From the NCBI RefSeq assembly GCF_035917575.1, contig NZ_CP109090.1, forward strand, positions 372,001-436,000: a DNA stretch of 64,000 nucleotides, in the 5' to 3' direction. Shown piece by piece: positions 7,948-16,534 of this stretch. The notes beneath the pieces were generated by a model. It was not told where the DNA came from and made no database searches. It saw only the letters and a program-made list of their open reading frames with translations. The first letter of the stretch is position 1. Each line of letters opens with the position of its first letter. The DNA comes from Streptomyces sp. NBC_01788 (GTDB lineage Bacteria > Actinomycetota > Actinomycetes > Streptomycetales > Streptomycetaceae). A program made the translations under genes and the position numbers.

Positions 7948-9036
7948 TCAACCGCTGTCACCCGGCGACTCGTTGCCGTCGCCGGGCATCGAGATCGCAT
8001 GTGCGTCCATGAGCTTGTCCACGGCCGCCGCGACCACCTCCGGGCTGGAGACCATCGTCAGGTGCCGGGCGTCCGGGATGAGCGTCGGAGGGGGTGCGCC
8101 GATGCGTCGGGCCGTCTGGTACGGCGTCTGCCGGGTGAACACGTCATCCTGTGCCCCGAACACCACTGCCTTGGGCAGGTCGAGCCCGGCGAGCCGCGCC
8201 ACCCGGCCGGCGGGCAGACCCGGCACACCTTCGGCCAGCATGCTCCACAGAGCGCCCTCCGCGCCCGGCACCCGGAGCGGGCGTCGCCATTGATCCAGAC
8301 CGGCGGCGTCCAGCGGCGGGCAGGCAGGCCCGCACTGCGCGTCGTACAGGCCGCGGATCACGGCGTCGATGCCGAGCCCGAGGCGCAGCAGGCTGGTGCG
8401 GTAGGGGTCGATCAGCACGTACTTGAAGGCCCGCGGCGGACCGGCGCCCGTGTCGAGGGCGTCGCCGTCGAGCAGCATCACGCCCCCCGTCCGGCCAGGA
8501 GCGCGCAGCGCGGCCTCGGCAACCACGGCGGCTCCGCTGGAGTGCCCTACCAGCAGCGGCCGCTCGCCGGGGTCGCCGAGGTGCATGGCGTCGAGGAATC
8601 CCAGCAACTGCCGGGTGAAATGGTCGACGGTGTACGGGCCGCGGCGTTCGCTGTATCCGTCGCCGGTCAGGTCGAGCGCGTACACCCGGTGATTGCGGGC
8701 GAGCGACGGGGCCAGGCGCGACCAGGTGTCCACGGACTCGAAGGCACCGTGCACCAGGACGACCGGTGAGCCCGCCGCGCCCCAGGTCTGGTAGCGCGTC
8801 CGGACGTCTGCGGCCTGCACGTACCTGAGTCCCGTTGGAGGCGCGGCGCGCCCGGCGGTGAAGCCGTTGTAGGCGAACGAGGCCGCTGTGACGGCCATCA
8901 GCACGACGGCAGAGCCCAGCGCGACGCGCCGCGACCACCGCCGCAGCCGTGAACGGCGCGGCCGGGGCGCGTGATCGGCGGGGGGCGCCGGCGCGGTGGC
9001 CGGAAGGGCGTCGCCTCTGTGGAGATCAGCTGTCAC
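7948..9036 (-). CDS. Membrane-anchored alpha/beta hydrolase
   Basis: About 362 residues with a GTG start at 9036; an ATG at 9090 in frame is an alternative, and neither has a good ribosome site. An Arg-rich N-terminus (RPRRSRLRRWSRR) precedes one membrane segment (VALGSAVVLMAVTAASFAY), so the catalytic domain is probably outside the cell. The hydrolase part shows the oxyanion strand VVLVHGAFESVDTW, nucleophile Ser in GHSSGAA and catalytic His in DARHLTM. Two Cys in YDAQCGPACPP may form a disulfide. The substrate is unknown. It is convergent with the azoreductase gene across about 150 bases without a recognisable feature. Confidence 0.85.
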   Translation of the reverse strand: MTADLHRGDALPATAPAPPADHAPRPRRSRLRRWSRRVALGSAVVLMAVTAASFAYNGFTAGRAAPPTGLRYVQAADVRTRYQTWGAAGSPVVLVHGAFESVDTWSRLAPSLARNHRVYALDLTGDGYSERRGPYTVDHFTRQLLGFLDAMHLGDPGERPLLVGHSSGAAVVAEAALRAPGRTGGVMLLDGDALDTGAGPPRAFKYVLIDPYRTSLLRLGLGIDAVIRGLYDAQCGPACPPLDAAGLDQWRRPLRVPGAEGALWSMLAEGVPGLPAGRVARLAGLDLPKAVVFGAQDDVFTRQTPYQTARRIGAPPPTLIPDARHLTMVSSPEVVAAAVDKLMDAHAISMPGDGNESPGDSG

Positions 9037-9141
9037 ACGCCACAGGATTGTCCACCGGCACGACCGTGGTCGTCCTGCGGAAGGAGTCATTGTGGCTACT
9101 GCGCCGGTTGTAGGGCGCTCGGTCGGCACGCCGCGCGACTG

Positions 9142-9167
9142 CCCGGCCGGTCGATACGCCGGCCGGG
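9142..9167 (-). terminator. Hairpin terminator after the DUF3761 gene
   Basis: A perfect nine-base stem (CCCGGCCGG / CCGGCCGGG) with an eight-base loop, about 35 bases downstream of the leftward DUF3761 gene. There is no T tract, as is common in Streptomyces. Confidence 0.6.
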
Positions 9168-9201
9168 CCGTTCACACGGCCGCCGGGGCGGCCTGCTCGG
9201 T

Positions 9202-9687
9202 CTACCGGTAGAAGACGGCCACGCCTCCATGGTGTGAGCAGGCGCCCTGATGGTGGGCGGCGTAGGAGTAGGTGCCGTCGTTGCACATAGCGGTGGCGCC
9301 GTTTCCGGCGCTGCTGGACCCGCCCGAGGAGCCCGAGCCGCCGCTCCCCGACGAGCCGCCGGACGAACCGCCGCTGCTTCCCGAACCTGCCGCGGCTCTT
9401 GCGGTGACGGTCACCTTCACCTTGACGGTCTCCGTCGCCGTCGCAGTCACCGTCGGTGCCGGCGACGGGGCCGCGGTCTCCGTGGCGGTGGCTGTCGCGG
9501 TGACGGTGGCCGTCGGAAGCACCTTCGCGGCGACCGGCTTCGCCGTGTCACTGTCCTGCCCGCCGGCGCCCGCGCCCATCCCGATGAAGAAGGCGAGGCC
9601 CATCGCGGGCAGTACGTAGCGCTTCCGTGCCCACTTGGGGGCGGGCCGGGCAGCAGGGTACGGCGGAATGGTGTACGGATTGGTCAT
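9202..9687 (-). CDS. DUF3761-domain membrane or exported protein
   Basis: 161 residues. The ATG at 9687 is preceded by a G-rich ribosome site (ggggga). Residues 1-25 are Pro-rich. One hydrophobic segment (YVLPAMGLAFFIGMGAGAG) acts as anchor or signal peptide. It is followed by a Thr/Ala/Val low-complexity linker (VTATATATETAA and KVKVTVTA), a Gly/Ser linker and a C-terminal DUF3761 domain (MCNDGTYSYAAHHQGACSHH). The two Cys and clustered His of that domain suggest a disulfide or metal site. The form is that of a surface protein with a long flexible stalk. Function is unknown. Confidence 0.82.
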   Translation of the reverse strand: MTNPYTIPPYPAARPAPKWARKRYVLPAMGLAFFIGMGAGAGGQDSDTAKPVAAKVLPTATVTATATATETAAPSPAPTVTATATETVKVKVTVTARAAAGSGSSGGSSGGSSGSGGSGSSGGSSSAGNGATAMCNDGTYSYAAHHQGACSHHGGVAVFYR

Positions 9688-9900
9688 AGGTCCCCCAGAA
9701 CGCGTTGGCAGCGCAGGCCGTGGCGTCGGCCGTGTCATGTGGCGTGCTGCTCGGTGTGGCGGTTGCCCGTTCGTCACGTCGGCTGTGAGCCGCCGGGGCT
9801 CCGCCGCCACAACGCAGCGAGGTCAGATCATGCCACAAGTGCATCACGGAATATGCACACTTCATTCACATGCTCCATGTGGCTGCCGCAACGGCTCACG

Positions 9901-10071
9901 TCCGAGTTGGAACGGCAGCGCGCTTTGCGTGCCGTCCAGATGGAGCGCTGACTCCAGGGGCGGTTTGAACACGCTCCAGGCGTAGGCCTGGCCGATGGAC
10001 AGGTGGACCGACAGAGCGGCGGGCGGAATCAGCCAGCGGCTCCATCCCGGGGGAGCAACAGGAGCACTCAT
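9901..10071 (-). pseudogene. N-terminal fragment of an MFS (OFA-type) transporter
   Basis: From the ATG at 10071 the minus strand encodes 57 residues (SRWLIPPAALSVHLSIGQAY, AWSVFKPPLESALHLDGTQS) matching the start of oxalate/formate-antiporter-like MFS proteins: the first membrane helix and the loop after it. Homology stops after PFQLG near 9901 and the frame then runs into unrelated sequence. The other eleven helices are missing from the window, so this is a deletion relic. The rest of the gap 9688-10195 holds nothing else I can name. Confidence 0.65.
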
Positions 10072-10195
10072 GATCCCGGACGGTACGAATCCCGTGCCTT
10101 GTTGATCACCATCCGGTCGACCGTGTGCGGTAAGCGGCATTCCTCGTGCGACGAACGGTCGTACTCTCAGGCTCCCCGGCCGGGGCCGCCGCCCC

Positions 10196-10780
10196 TCAGC
10201 TCGGGGAGCCGGGTCCTGGCGGGATGTGAACGGTCATGATCAGGTGGCAGGTGCCGGTGCCCGAGCCGCGGTAGGTGTGGGTGGTGTCGCCATCGAAGGT
10301 GGCGGTCTGTCCGGCTTCGACGGTGTGCTCGGTGCCGTCGACGACCAGTGTCATCCGGCCGGACGTGACGCTGACCGTTTCCACGACGCCGGCCTGGTGC
10401 GGGTGGCTGGGGTACTCCTCGCCGGGCTCCAGTTTCCAGCGCCAGACCTCGACCGGAGCCGGCCCCGAGGTGGTCAGCATGAGCCGGGCCTCGCCGCCCC
10501 GCTCCCCGGCCCACAGGGGCATGACGGCGTCGGCGGACATCACGCGGACGCGGCCTTCGGCCGGTCCCTCCATCAGCGCGGACACCGAGATGCCGAGGGT
10601 GTCGGCGAGGCGGACCAGGGTGGCGAAGTTCGGGTTTCCCTGGGCCTTCTCCAGCCCGACCAGGGCACCCTTGCTGACCTTGGCCCGGCGGCCCAGCTCG
10701 TCCAGCGACAGGCCCGCACGGGTGCGTGCGGCTCTGACGTTGTGCGCGAGCGTGCGCAGGGCTGCTTCGGCCTCGGGCAC
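10196..10780 (-). CDS. XRE-family regulator with C-terminal cupin sensor
   Basis: 194 residues from a GTG at 10780, with an AGGATGG ribosome site; a TTG at 10813 is a less likely start. The HTH at residues 15-65 reads GLSLDELGRRAKVSKGALVG. A cupin domain follows (residues 100-185), with HPHQAGVVETV and DGDTTHTYRGSG giving the usual metal-binding His. XRE-cupin proteins such as PuuR and SutR sense a small metabolite in the cupin barrel. It is divergent from an EamA exporter operon and is the likely regulator of that operon. Confidence 0.9.
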   Translation of the reverse strand: MPEAEAALRTLAHNVRAARTRAGLSLDELGRRAKVSKGALVGLEKAQGNPNFATLVRLADTLGISVSALMEGPAEGRVRVMSADAVMPLWAGERGGEARLMLTTSGPAPVEVWRWKLEPGEEYPSHPHQAGVVETVSVTSGRMTLVVDGTEHTVEAGQTATFDGDTTHTYRGSGTGTCHLIMTVHIPPGPGSPS

Positions 10781-10807
10781 CTGATCACCATCCTGACGAG
10801 TGGAGCA

Positions 10808-10879
10808 CTTCAATGAACCGTCCGGTCATTTGGTTGACAGGAGGCGGTCGTTTCATTGTACGGTCGGGTCGTTCCAATG
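10808..10879. promoter_or_regulatory. Divergent promoter/operator of the XRE-cupin and EamA genes
   Basis: TTGACA at 10834-10839 and TACGGT at 10859-10864 could form a promoter toward the exporter, with a long spacer of 19. CATTG (10854-10858) and CAATG (10875-10879) form an inverted pair. An imperfect dyad, CAATGAACCG with CGGTCATTTG, lies at 10810-10831, next to the regulator start. These are candidate operators for the XRE protein. Confidence 0.4.
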
Positions 10880-10898
10880 TGAAAGTTAGGGAAGTGCC

Positions 10899-11735
10899 GT
10901 GTTCGCTCTGCTGCTGGCCCTGGGCAGCTCTCTCGCCTACGGATGCGCCGATTTCCTCGGTGGCCTCGGCGCCCGCAAGGCGCATGTGCTGCGCACCGTG
11001 CTGGTCGCAGCCCCGGCCAGTCTCGCCGTAGAACTGCTGCTGTGGCCCGTCCTGGGCGCCTCGTTCACCTGGGCAGGCGTCGGGTGGGGCGCGGCCTCCG
11101 GGGTCGCGTCGGCCGCCGCGTTCGCCCTGCTGTACAAGACCCTCGCGATCGGCCCGATGAACGTGCTCTCGCCGCTGACGGCGCTGGTGTCCGCCGCACT
11201 GCCGGTCACGGTCGGGCTGCTCCAGGGCGAGCGCCTTGGTGTGGCGGGCCTCGTGGGTCTGCCGCTGGCGCTGGTGGCCGTGGTCATGGTGAGCGCCGGG
11301 CACGGGGCACGCTCGTCACGTCCGTCGCGGACGGCTCTGCTGCTGGCCTTCGGGGCGGGCGCCGCCATCGCCCTTCAGCTCGTCTTCCTGCACCAGACGC
11401 CCTCCGACAGCGGCGTGGCCCCACTGATCATCGGCAGAGCGGTCTCCTCGGCCGTCACCCTGGCCGCGGCCGCGGTGATGCGCCGCCGACTGGGCCCGGA
11501 GAGGCCCGCCTACGCGATCTCCGCGACCGCGGGCGTACTGGACTCGCTCGCCAACCTGCTGTTCCTGCTCGCCGCCCGCAGCGGCGACCTCACCGTCGTC
11601 GCGGTGATCACCGCCCTGTACCCGGCCGGCACGGTCCTGCTCGCCCGCGGCGTGCTCGCCGAACGCATCCACCGCGGCCAGCTCGTGGGCCTGGGCACCG
11701 CCGCCGTCGCGGTCGGCCTTCTCGCCCTCACCTGA
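10899..11735 (+). CDS. EamA-family (DMT) exporter
   Basis: 278 residues with about ten hydrophobic helices in two EamA repeats, the first ending near residue 130 and the second starting with ALLLAFGAGAAIALQLVFL. The GTG start at 10899 leads directly into helix 1 (FALLLALGSSLAYGCADFLG). The DMT superfamily mostly exports amino acids and other metabolites. It opens a three-gene operon with a PaiB-type protein and a B3/4-domain protein, opposite an XRE-cupin regulator. That company suggests efflux or handling of an amino acid or polyamine-like compound. Confidence 0.88.
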   Translation: MFALLLALGSSLAYGCADFLGGLGARKAHVLRTVLVAAPASLAVELLLWPVLGASFTWAGVGWGAASGVASAAAFALLYKTLAIGPMNVLSPLTALVSAALPVTVGLLQGERLGVAGLVGLPLALVAVVMVSAGHGARSSRPSRTALLLAFGAGAAIALQLVFLHQTPSDSGVAPLIIGRAVSSAVTLAAAAVMRRRLGPERPAYAISATAGVLDSLANLLFLLAARSGDLTVVAVITALYPAGTVLLARGVLAERIHRGQLVGLGTAAVAVGLLALT

Positions 11736-11765
11736 CCAACTGCCCTCCCCCTCAAGGAGAACCAC

Positions 11766-12413
11766 ATGTTCATCCAGCCCTGGGACGCCTCCCTGGACGA
11801 CACCGAATGGCAGACCTGGATCGCCGACGGCCACGACTTCGGCCAGCTCAGCGTCAACGGCCTGCCCGGCCAGGCGCCCGTCGTCGTCCCCACCCACTTC
11901 ACCACCGACAACGGCCGACTGCTGGTCCACCTCGCCCGGCCCAACCCGGTCTGGAAGGCCATCGAGCACGACCCGAACGTCACCTTCACCGTCATCGGCG
12001 ACTACGCCTTCGTCCCCGGCCCCTGGCGCGCCAAGCCCGGCATCCCGCCCACCGACGGCGTCCCCACCAGCTACTACGCGGCCGTCCAGTTCACCTGCCG
12101 CGCCCGCATCGTCGACGACCCCGAGGCCAAGGCCGACCTGCTGCGCCGCCAGATGGCCCACTTCCAGCCCGACGGCGAACACGCCCCCATCGATGTCGAC
12201 CAGCCGCCGTACGGGCGGATGCTGCCCGGCATCCGCGGGCTGCGCCTTGAGGTCACCGAGGTGCGGGCCAAGTTCAAGTACGACGACCACAAGCCCGTCG
12301 AGCACCGCACCGCCGTCGCCGGCCACCTCACCGAGCGCGGCCAGGGCCTGGACGTGCCCACGGCGCGCCAGCAGTTGCGCCGCCTGGACCATATCGGCCC
12401 CTGGAAGCCCTGA
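11766..12413 (+). CDS. PaiB-family FMN-binding protein
   Basis: 215 residues with a clear AAGGAGA ribosome site and ATG start. It matches the PaiB/FMN-binding negative regulator family: PTHFTTDNGRLLVHLARPNP, VTFTVIGDYAFVPGPW and the C-terminal PGIRGLRLEVTEVRAKFKY. The fold is a flavin-binding split barrel. In Bacillus PaiB affects protease and sporulation genes, but most homologues behave as flavin enzymes of unknown reaction. It lies 30 bases after the exporter gene. Confidence 0.88.
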   Translation: MFIQPWDASLDDTEWQTWIADGHDFGQLSVNGLPGQAPVVVPTHFTTDNGRLLVHLARPNPVWKAIEHDPNVTFTVIGDYAFVPGPWRAKPGIPPTDGVPTSYYAAVQFTCRARIVDDPEAKADLLRRQMAHFQPDGEHAPIDVDQPPYGRMLPGIRGLRLEVTEVRAKFKYDDHKPVEHRTAVAGHLTERGQGLDVPTARQQLRRLDHIGPWKP

Positions 12414-12452
12414 CCCCCAGCGGCCGTACGCGCACAAGACAGGACCTCGCCC

Positions 12453-13160
12453 ATGATCGCGTTCCGCATCAGCCCCGCCGTCGCCGAAGCCTTCCCGGAC
12501 ACCCTCATCGCCCTGGTCAGCGTCACCGGCCTGCGCGGCCGAGAACCCTGGCCCGACATCGCCACCGCCGTCGAGGACCTGGAGCAGCAACTCGCCCTCG
12601 GCATATGGCAGCCGGCCGACGGGAGCGACCCTCGTATCGAGGCATGGCACACCGCCTACCGCTCCTTCGGCACCAACCCGCGCCGTATGCGCCCCAGTGT
12701 CGACGCCCTCGGCCGGCGCATGACCAAGAAGGGCGCGCTGCCACGCATCAACCCGGCGGTCGACTGCTACAACTCGGTCTCCGTCCGGCACGGGCTGCCC
12801 GCCGGCGCCTTCGACCTCGGCCACGTCACCGGCGACGTCGACCTCCGATACGCCGACGGAAGCGAGGAGTTCACCCCGCTCGGCGAACCCGGAACCGTCG
12901 AGCACCCCGAGCCCGGCGAGATCATCTACGCCGACCCCGAAGGCGTCCTCACCCGCCATTGGAACCACCGCGACACCCACCGCTCCCGCGTCACCGAGGA
13001 CTCCACCCACGTCGCCTTCGTCCTGGAAACCCTCCACGCCACCCGCGACGGCGACATCCTCAAGGTGGCGGCGGACGAACTCCAGGGGCTGCTCGTCCCG
13101 CACACCGAGCAGACCGCGGTGCACTACCTGAGCCCCGCCCGCCCCTACGCCGTGATTTAG
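12453..13160 (+). CDS. B3/4 domain (tRNA-editing-like) protein
   Basis: 235 residues matching the B3/B4 domain of phenylalanyl-tRNA synthetase beta as a stand-alone protein: FGTNPRRMRPSVDALGRRM, RINPAVDCYNSVSVRHGLP and the Asp/Arg-rich tail HRSRVTEDSTHVAFVLE. In PheT this domain hydrolyses Tyr-tRNA(Phe), and free-standing members may edit mischarged tRNA or act on free amino acids. Its position after an EamA exporter and behind an XRE-cupin regulator fits amino-acid metabolism. It ends at a strong hairpin. Confidence 0.85.
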   Translation: MIAFRISPAVAEAFPDTLIALVSVTGLRGREPWPDIATAVEDLEQQLALGIWQPADGSDPRIEAWHTAYRSFGTNPRRMRPSVDALGRRMTKKGALPRINPAVDCYNSVSVRHGLPAGAFDLGHVTGDVDLRYADGSEEFTPLGEPGTVEHPEPGEIIYADPEGVLTRHWNHRDTHRSRVTEDSTHVAFVLETLHATRDGDILKVAADELQGLLVPHTEQTAVHYLSPARPYAVI

Positions 13161-13188
13161 GGGAGGGCCGGACTGCCCGGCCCTCCCC
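13160..13188. terminator. Bidirectional terminator hairpin
   Basis: A perfect 12-base stem (GGGGAGGGCCGG / CCGGCCCTCCCC) with a five-base loop. It lies exactly between the convergent B3/4 and M28 peptidase genes and can serve both. Confidence 0.85.
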
Positions 13189-13204
13189 TGGTGCGGAGCG
13201 GGAG

Positions 13205-14746
13205 TTACTCGGTGACCTCGTGGTCGTGGCCATCGTGCAGGCCGCCCCCGCTGCCCGCCGAACCCTTGGTGTTCTGCGGCGTCACCGGCTTGCTCAGGAT
13301 GCTGGTGTCCCAGGCGTACTGGCCCACCGCGTTGGCGATGACGTCGATGTTGACGTCGAACGCCTTCATGTTGATGTTCTTCAGGTTGTCGCAGGCCGCG
13401 TGGTAGCAGGCGTCGTACGCGACTCCGGCCTTACCGCCGTACACCTTTGCCTGCTCGGCGGTCTTGATGCCCTCCGCGCCGGTGAACGTGCCGCCCGAGG
13501 GGATGCCCACCTCGATGAACGGCCCGTAGTCGGAGCGGCCGGTGAAGTCGGTGCCCTCGTGCGGGATGCGCCTGCTGTCCAGGTAGTCGGTGATCTGCCG
13601 CTCGAGCTGCGCCGAGCCCTCCGGGCCGGGGCCGGCACCGACCTGGTCGGAGTCGTCGCCGTCGTAGACGAACTGGGCGTAGTTCGGCGAGGCGATCATG
13701 TCGAAGTTCAGGTACAGCTTGACCTTCGCACGGTCCGCCGCCGAAAGGCCGTCGACGTACGCCTCCGAGCCCAGCAGGCCGAACTCCTCGGCCGACCACC
13801 AGGCGAAACGTACCTTGTTCTTGACCTTCTCGTGGGCGAGGTTCAGGGCCACGTCGAGGATGCCGGCGGAGCCGGAGCCGTTGTCGTTGATGCCCGGCCC
13901 GGCCGCCACCGAGTCCAGGTGGGCGCCGAACATCACCACGTTGTCGGCGCTGCCGCTCTTGGTCTCGGCGATCACGTTGTAGGTGTGCCGGGTCTCCGCG
14001 AAGGTGCGGATCTCCAGGTTGACGGTCACCGCGCCGGCGGCGGCCTTCGCCGCGAGCGCCTCGCCGTCCGCCTGCGTGACGCCGCCCGCCGGGATCCTGG
14101 CGGCGGACGGGTCGCCCAGGGTGCCGTTGAGCGCGCCCTCGGTGTTGTTGTAGATGATCGCGCCGACCGCGCCCGCGCCGGCGGCGGCCCCCTGCTTCTC
14201 CGCGAAGGTGCAGCCGCCGCGCTTGATCAGTGCGATCTTGCCGGTGAACGTCCCGGAGGCGTAGTCCCCCGGCTCGCAGCCGGTGGTGTCGTCGATCGGC
14301 ACCACCGCGACCGGGGCGGTGATACCGCCGACCGGGCTGCTGGCCGAGTACGTCATGGCGATCACCGGGACGTCCTGCTGCTGCGGCGACACCACCCGCA
14401 GGCTCTGCGCCAGCGTCTCGGCGAACGGGTAGTCGAACTCGTTCCGGGTCACCGAGTACCCGGCCTTCCGCAGCAGGCCTTCGACGTATTCGGCCGACTG
14501 CCGGTGCCCCTCCGACCCGGCCACCCGGGTGTTCCCGTTCTTGTCGGCGATCCGCTGGAACTTCTTCAGATGCTCGTAGGCATCCTCGGCGTTGCTCTTC
14601 TTGACGAGCTTCTTCGCGAGCTGGACAGCCTCCTTCGCAGGGTCGCTGTGAGCGGAGGCGGTGCCCGAGCCGATCAGCAGCAGCGGCGCTATGAGCCCTG
14701 CGGCGGATACGGCGGCTACCGTGGTACGGCGGTTCCGAGCGTTCAA
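13205..14746 (-). CDS. Secreted M28-family aminopeptidase with PA domain
   Basis: About 513 residues. A TTG start at 14746 is chosen because GGAAGGA lies six bases upstream and a signal peptide follows at once (TVAAVSAAGLIAPLLLIG, cleavage near ASA-HSD). A PA domain covers about residues 130-240. The M28 zinc site is complete: H276 (FGAHLDSV), D288 (GINDNGSG), catalytic E320 and ligand E321 (WSAEEFG), D349 (LNFDMI) and H449 (ACYHAACD). It resembles the S. griseus leucine aminopeptidase but has an added N-terminal region. It probably releases amino acids from peptides outside the cell. Confidence 0.93.
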   Translation of the reverse strand: MNARNRRTTVAAVSAAGLIAPLLLIGSGTASAHSDPAKEAVQLAKKLVKKSNAEDAYEHLKKFQRIADKNGNTRVAGSEGHRQSAEYVEGLLRKAGYSVTRNEFDYPFAETLAQSLRVVSPQQQDVPVIAMTYSASSPVGGITAPVAVVPIDDTTGCEPGDYASGTFTGKIALIKRGGCTFAEKQGAAAGAGAVGAIIYNNTEGALNGTLGDPSAARIPAGGVTQADGEALAAKAAAGAVTVNLEIRTFAETRHTYNVIAETKSGSADNVVMFGAHLDSVAAGPGINDNGSGSAGILDVALNLAHEKVKNKVRFAWWSAEEFGLLGSEAYVDGLSAADRAKVKLYLNFDMIASPNYAQFVYDGDDSDQVGAGPGPEGSAQLERQITDYLDSRRIPHEGTDFTGRSDYGPFIEVGIPSGGTFTGAEGIKTAEQAKVYGGKAGVAYDACYHAACDNLKNINMKAFDVNIDVIANAVGQYAWDTSILSKPVTPQNTKGSAGSGGGLHDGHDHEVTE

Positions 14747-14929
14747 GACGCTTCCTTCCGGCAGTCCATCAGAAATGGGCGTAATGGCCGAAAACAGGCC
14801 GAGGGACGTACGGCGGTACTCCGGGGCAGGCAGAAACGACCGGAGCGCACCGCTCCCCCCTGCCACCGGCAAGGAGAAAGGTATCTGCTCAGTAAACGCT
14901 TGGTAATGGGTTGACAAGAATCTCCGACG

Positions 14930-14967
14930 CCGATGCCGCCCGGCGGTGAACTGCCCGGCGGCATCGG
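14930..14967 (-). terminator. Hairpin terminator after the LVIVD gene
   Basis: An 11-base perfect stem (CCGATGCCGCC / GGCGGCATCGG) with a 16-base loop that can pair further, 30 bases downstream of the leftward LVIVD gene. Confidence 0.65.
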
Positions 14968-14996
14968 TGCCGTTGTGCCGGCAGACCCTGGCTGGG

Positions 14997-16499
14997 TCAG
15001 TCGAAGTAGTCCGGCTGGCTCTGGACGTTCAGCTGGTCCAGGTGGATCTTCCGGGCCGGATCGGTGCGCCGGTCGTTCAACTTGAGCACGTCGAAGCCCT
15101 TGGCGATGTCGTTCGAGTAGATGTAGCCGTTGTAGTAGTACGCGGACCAGGAGCCGCCCACGGTCAGCCGGTCCGTGCTCAGCGGGCCGCGCTCGAAGTA
15201 GCCGATCTCCTTCGGCTGCGTCGAGTCGGTGAAGTCCCAGACCGAGACGCCGCCCTGATACCAGGCCTGGACCATGAGGTCGCGGCCCTTGACCGGGATC
15301 AGCGAGCCGTTGTGGGCGACGCAGTTCTCGGTGTCCGTCTGGTGGCGCGGGATCTTGAAGTAGCCGCGGAACACGAGCTTGCGCTGGTCGCCCTTGCCGA
15401 CGATGTCGTAGATGCCGTCGGCTCCGCGGTTCGGGCCGATGGCCGCGTTGCAGGTCGCGGCGCCTCCGCCGCCGAGTTCGTCGGTGAAGACGACCTTCTT
15501 CGCGGTCTGGTTGAAGGTCGCCGAGTGCCAGAACGCGAAGTTGACGTTGTCCTGGACCTGGTCGATGACCTTCGGGTGCTCCGGGTCCTTGATGGACATC
15601 AGGATGCCGTCGCCCATGCAGGCACCGGCGGCCAGGTCCTTCGACGGCAGCACGGTGATGTCGTGGCAGCCGGTCGTCTTGGAGACACCCGGGTTGGTGG
15701 GCGCGCCGGGGTTTCCGCCACCGTCGGGGCCGTCACCCGGGAAGAGCACGGCGAAGTTGACGACCGCGGCCTTCTGGGGAGCGTCGCGCGGCACCTTGAT
15801 GATCGAGATGCCGTCGTGCGGCGGTTGGCAGTCGGGGAACGACGGGCTCGGGGAGTACGAGGACACGTAGATGTAGACGTTACGGCCGTGCGGAACGAGG
15901 GAGTGCGTGTGCGAGCCGCAGTTGGTCTCGACGGCCGCGACGTACTTGGGGCTCTTCTTGTTGCTGATGTCGAAGATCTTCATGCCCTCCCACGACGACT
16001 TCTCGGTCGCGGGCTGCGACGTGCTCGAGCAGGAGTTGTCGCTGCGCGAGGAGTCGGTCGACAGGAACAGCAGGTTCCCGTAGACGGACACGTCGTTCTG
16101 CGATCCCGGGCAGAGCACCTGGGAGACCGTCTTGGGCGCCTTCGGGTTGCTGATGTCGAAGATGCGGAAGCCGTCGTAGTTGCCGGCGAACACGTACTTG
16201 CCCTGGAAGGCGAGGTCCGAGTTCAGGTCCGTCAGGGCGTCCTTGGGGACGTTGACGAGGTGCTCGATGTTGTCGGAGTGGACGATCTCGTCCTGCGCCG
16301 GTATCTCGCCGTCGGCGATGGCCGCTCTGGTCTCGGCCGCCTCGCTCTTCGACACTCGCTGGGGTGTGGTCGCGGCGTCGCCGGGGTCGGGCGTCGCCAT
16401 GGCCGGAGCCGCGGTGAGCAGCGCCGCCAGCAGGCCGGTGGCGGCCGCCACAACCCCCAGGCGCCTGGGCCGTGTTCGGGGACCGTTTAACAGGTTCAC
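14997..16499 (-). CDS. Secreted LVIVD-repeat beta-propeller protein
   Basis: 500 residues. The GTG at 16499 follows a near-perfect AGGGAGGAAA site. A signal peptide (RRLGVVAAATGLLAALLTAA, cleavage near AMA-TPD) exports it. The body holds LVIVD-like blades: GNYDGFRIFDISNPKAPKTV, EGMKIFDISNKKSPKYV, ILMSIKDPEHPKVIDQV and VSVWDFTDSTQPKEIGY. Several Cys (LCPGSQ, NCGSHTH, GCHD) probably form disulfides. LVIVD proteins are thought to be extracellular propellers, with no proven reaction. It is divergent from a DUF305 lipoprotein gene, a recurrent pairing in actinomycetes. Confidence 0.88.
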   Translation of the reverse strand: MNLLNGPRTRPRRLGVVAAATGLLAALLTAAPAMATPDPGDAATTPQRVSKSEAAETRAAIADGEIPAQDEIVHSDNIEHLVNVPKDALTDLNSDLAFQGKYVFAGNYDGFRIFDISNPKAPKTVSQVLCPGSQNDVSVYGNLLFLSTDSSRSDNSCSSTSQPATEKSSWEGMKIFDISNKKSPKYVAAVETNCGSHTHSLVPHGRNVYIYVSSYSPSPSFPDCQPPHDGISIIKVPRDAPQKAAVVNFAVLFPGDGPDGGGNPGAPTNPGVSKTTGCHDITVLPSKDLAAGACMGDGILMSIKDPEHPKVIDQVQDNVNFAFWHSATFNQTAKKVVFTDELGGGGAATCNAAIGPNRGADGIYDIVGKGDQRKLVFRGYFKIPRHQTDTENCVAHNGSLIPVKGRDLMVQAWYQGGVSVWDFTDSTQPKEIGYFERGPLSTDRLTVGGSWSAYYYNGYIYSNDIAKGFDVLKLNDRRTDPARKIHLDQLNVQSQPDYFD

Positions 16500-16516
16500 T
16501 GTTTCCTCCCTGGTGT

Positions 16517-16534
16517 CCGTTCGCAAGGGAACGG
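16517..16534. promoter_or_regulatory. Dyad between LVIVD and DUF305 genes
   Basis: CCGTTC and GAACGG flank a six-base centre, nested inside GTCCGT...ACGGAC. The dyad sits just upstream of the LVIVD ribosome site and within the 98-base divergent gap, so it could control both genes. The regulator is unknown. Confidence 0.35.

Noticed and set aside
11316..13124. Very long minus-strand frame opposite the PaiB and B3/4 genes
   Set aside because: Gly/Val/Asp-rich mirror of real genes in GC-rich DNA; no motifs and no ribosome site.
14888..14906. LacI-like site (gtaaacgcttgg) upstream of the M28 gene
   Set aside because: Only weakly palindromic and without a nearby LacI gene.
12605..14914. 769-residue plus-strand frame opposite the M28 peptidase
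   Set aside because: Arg/Val-rich shadow; the peptidase on the other strand has a complete catalytic site and signal peptide.
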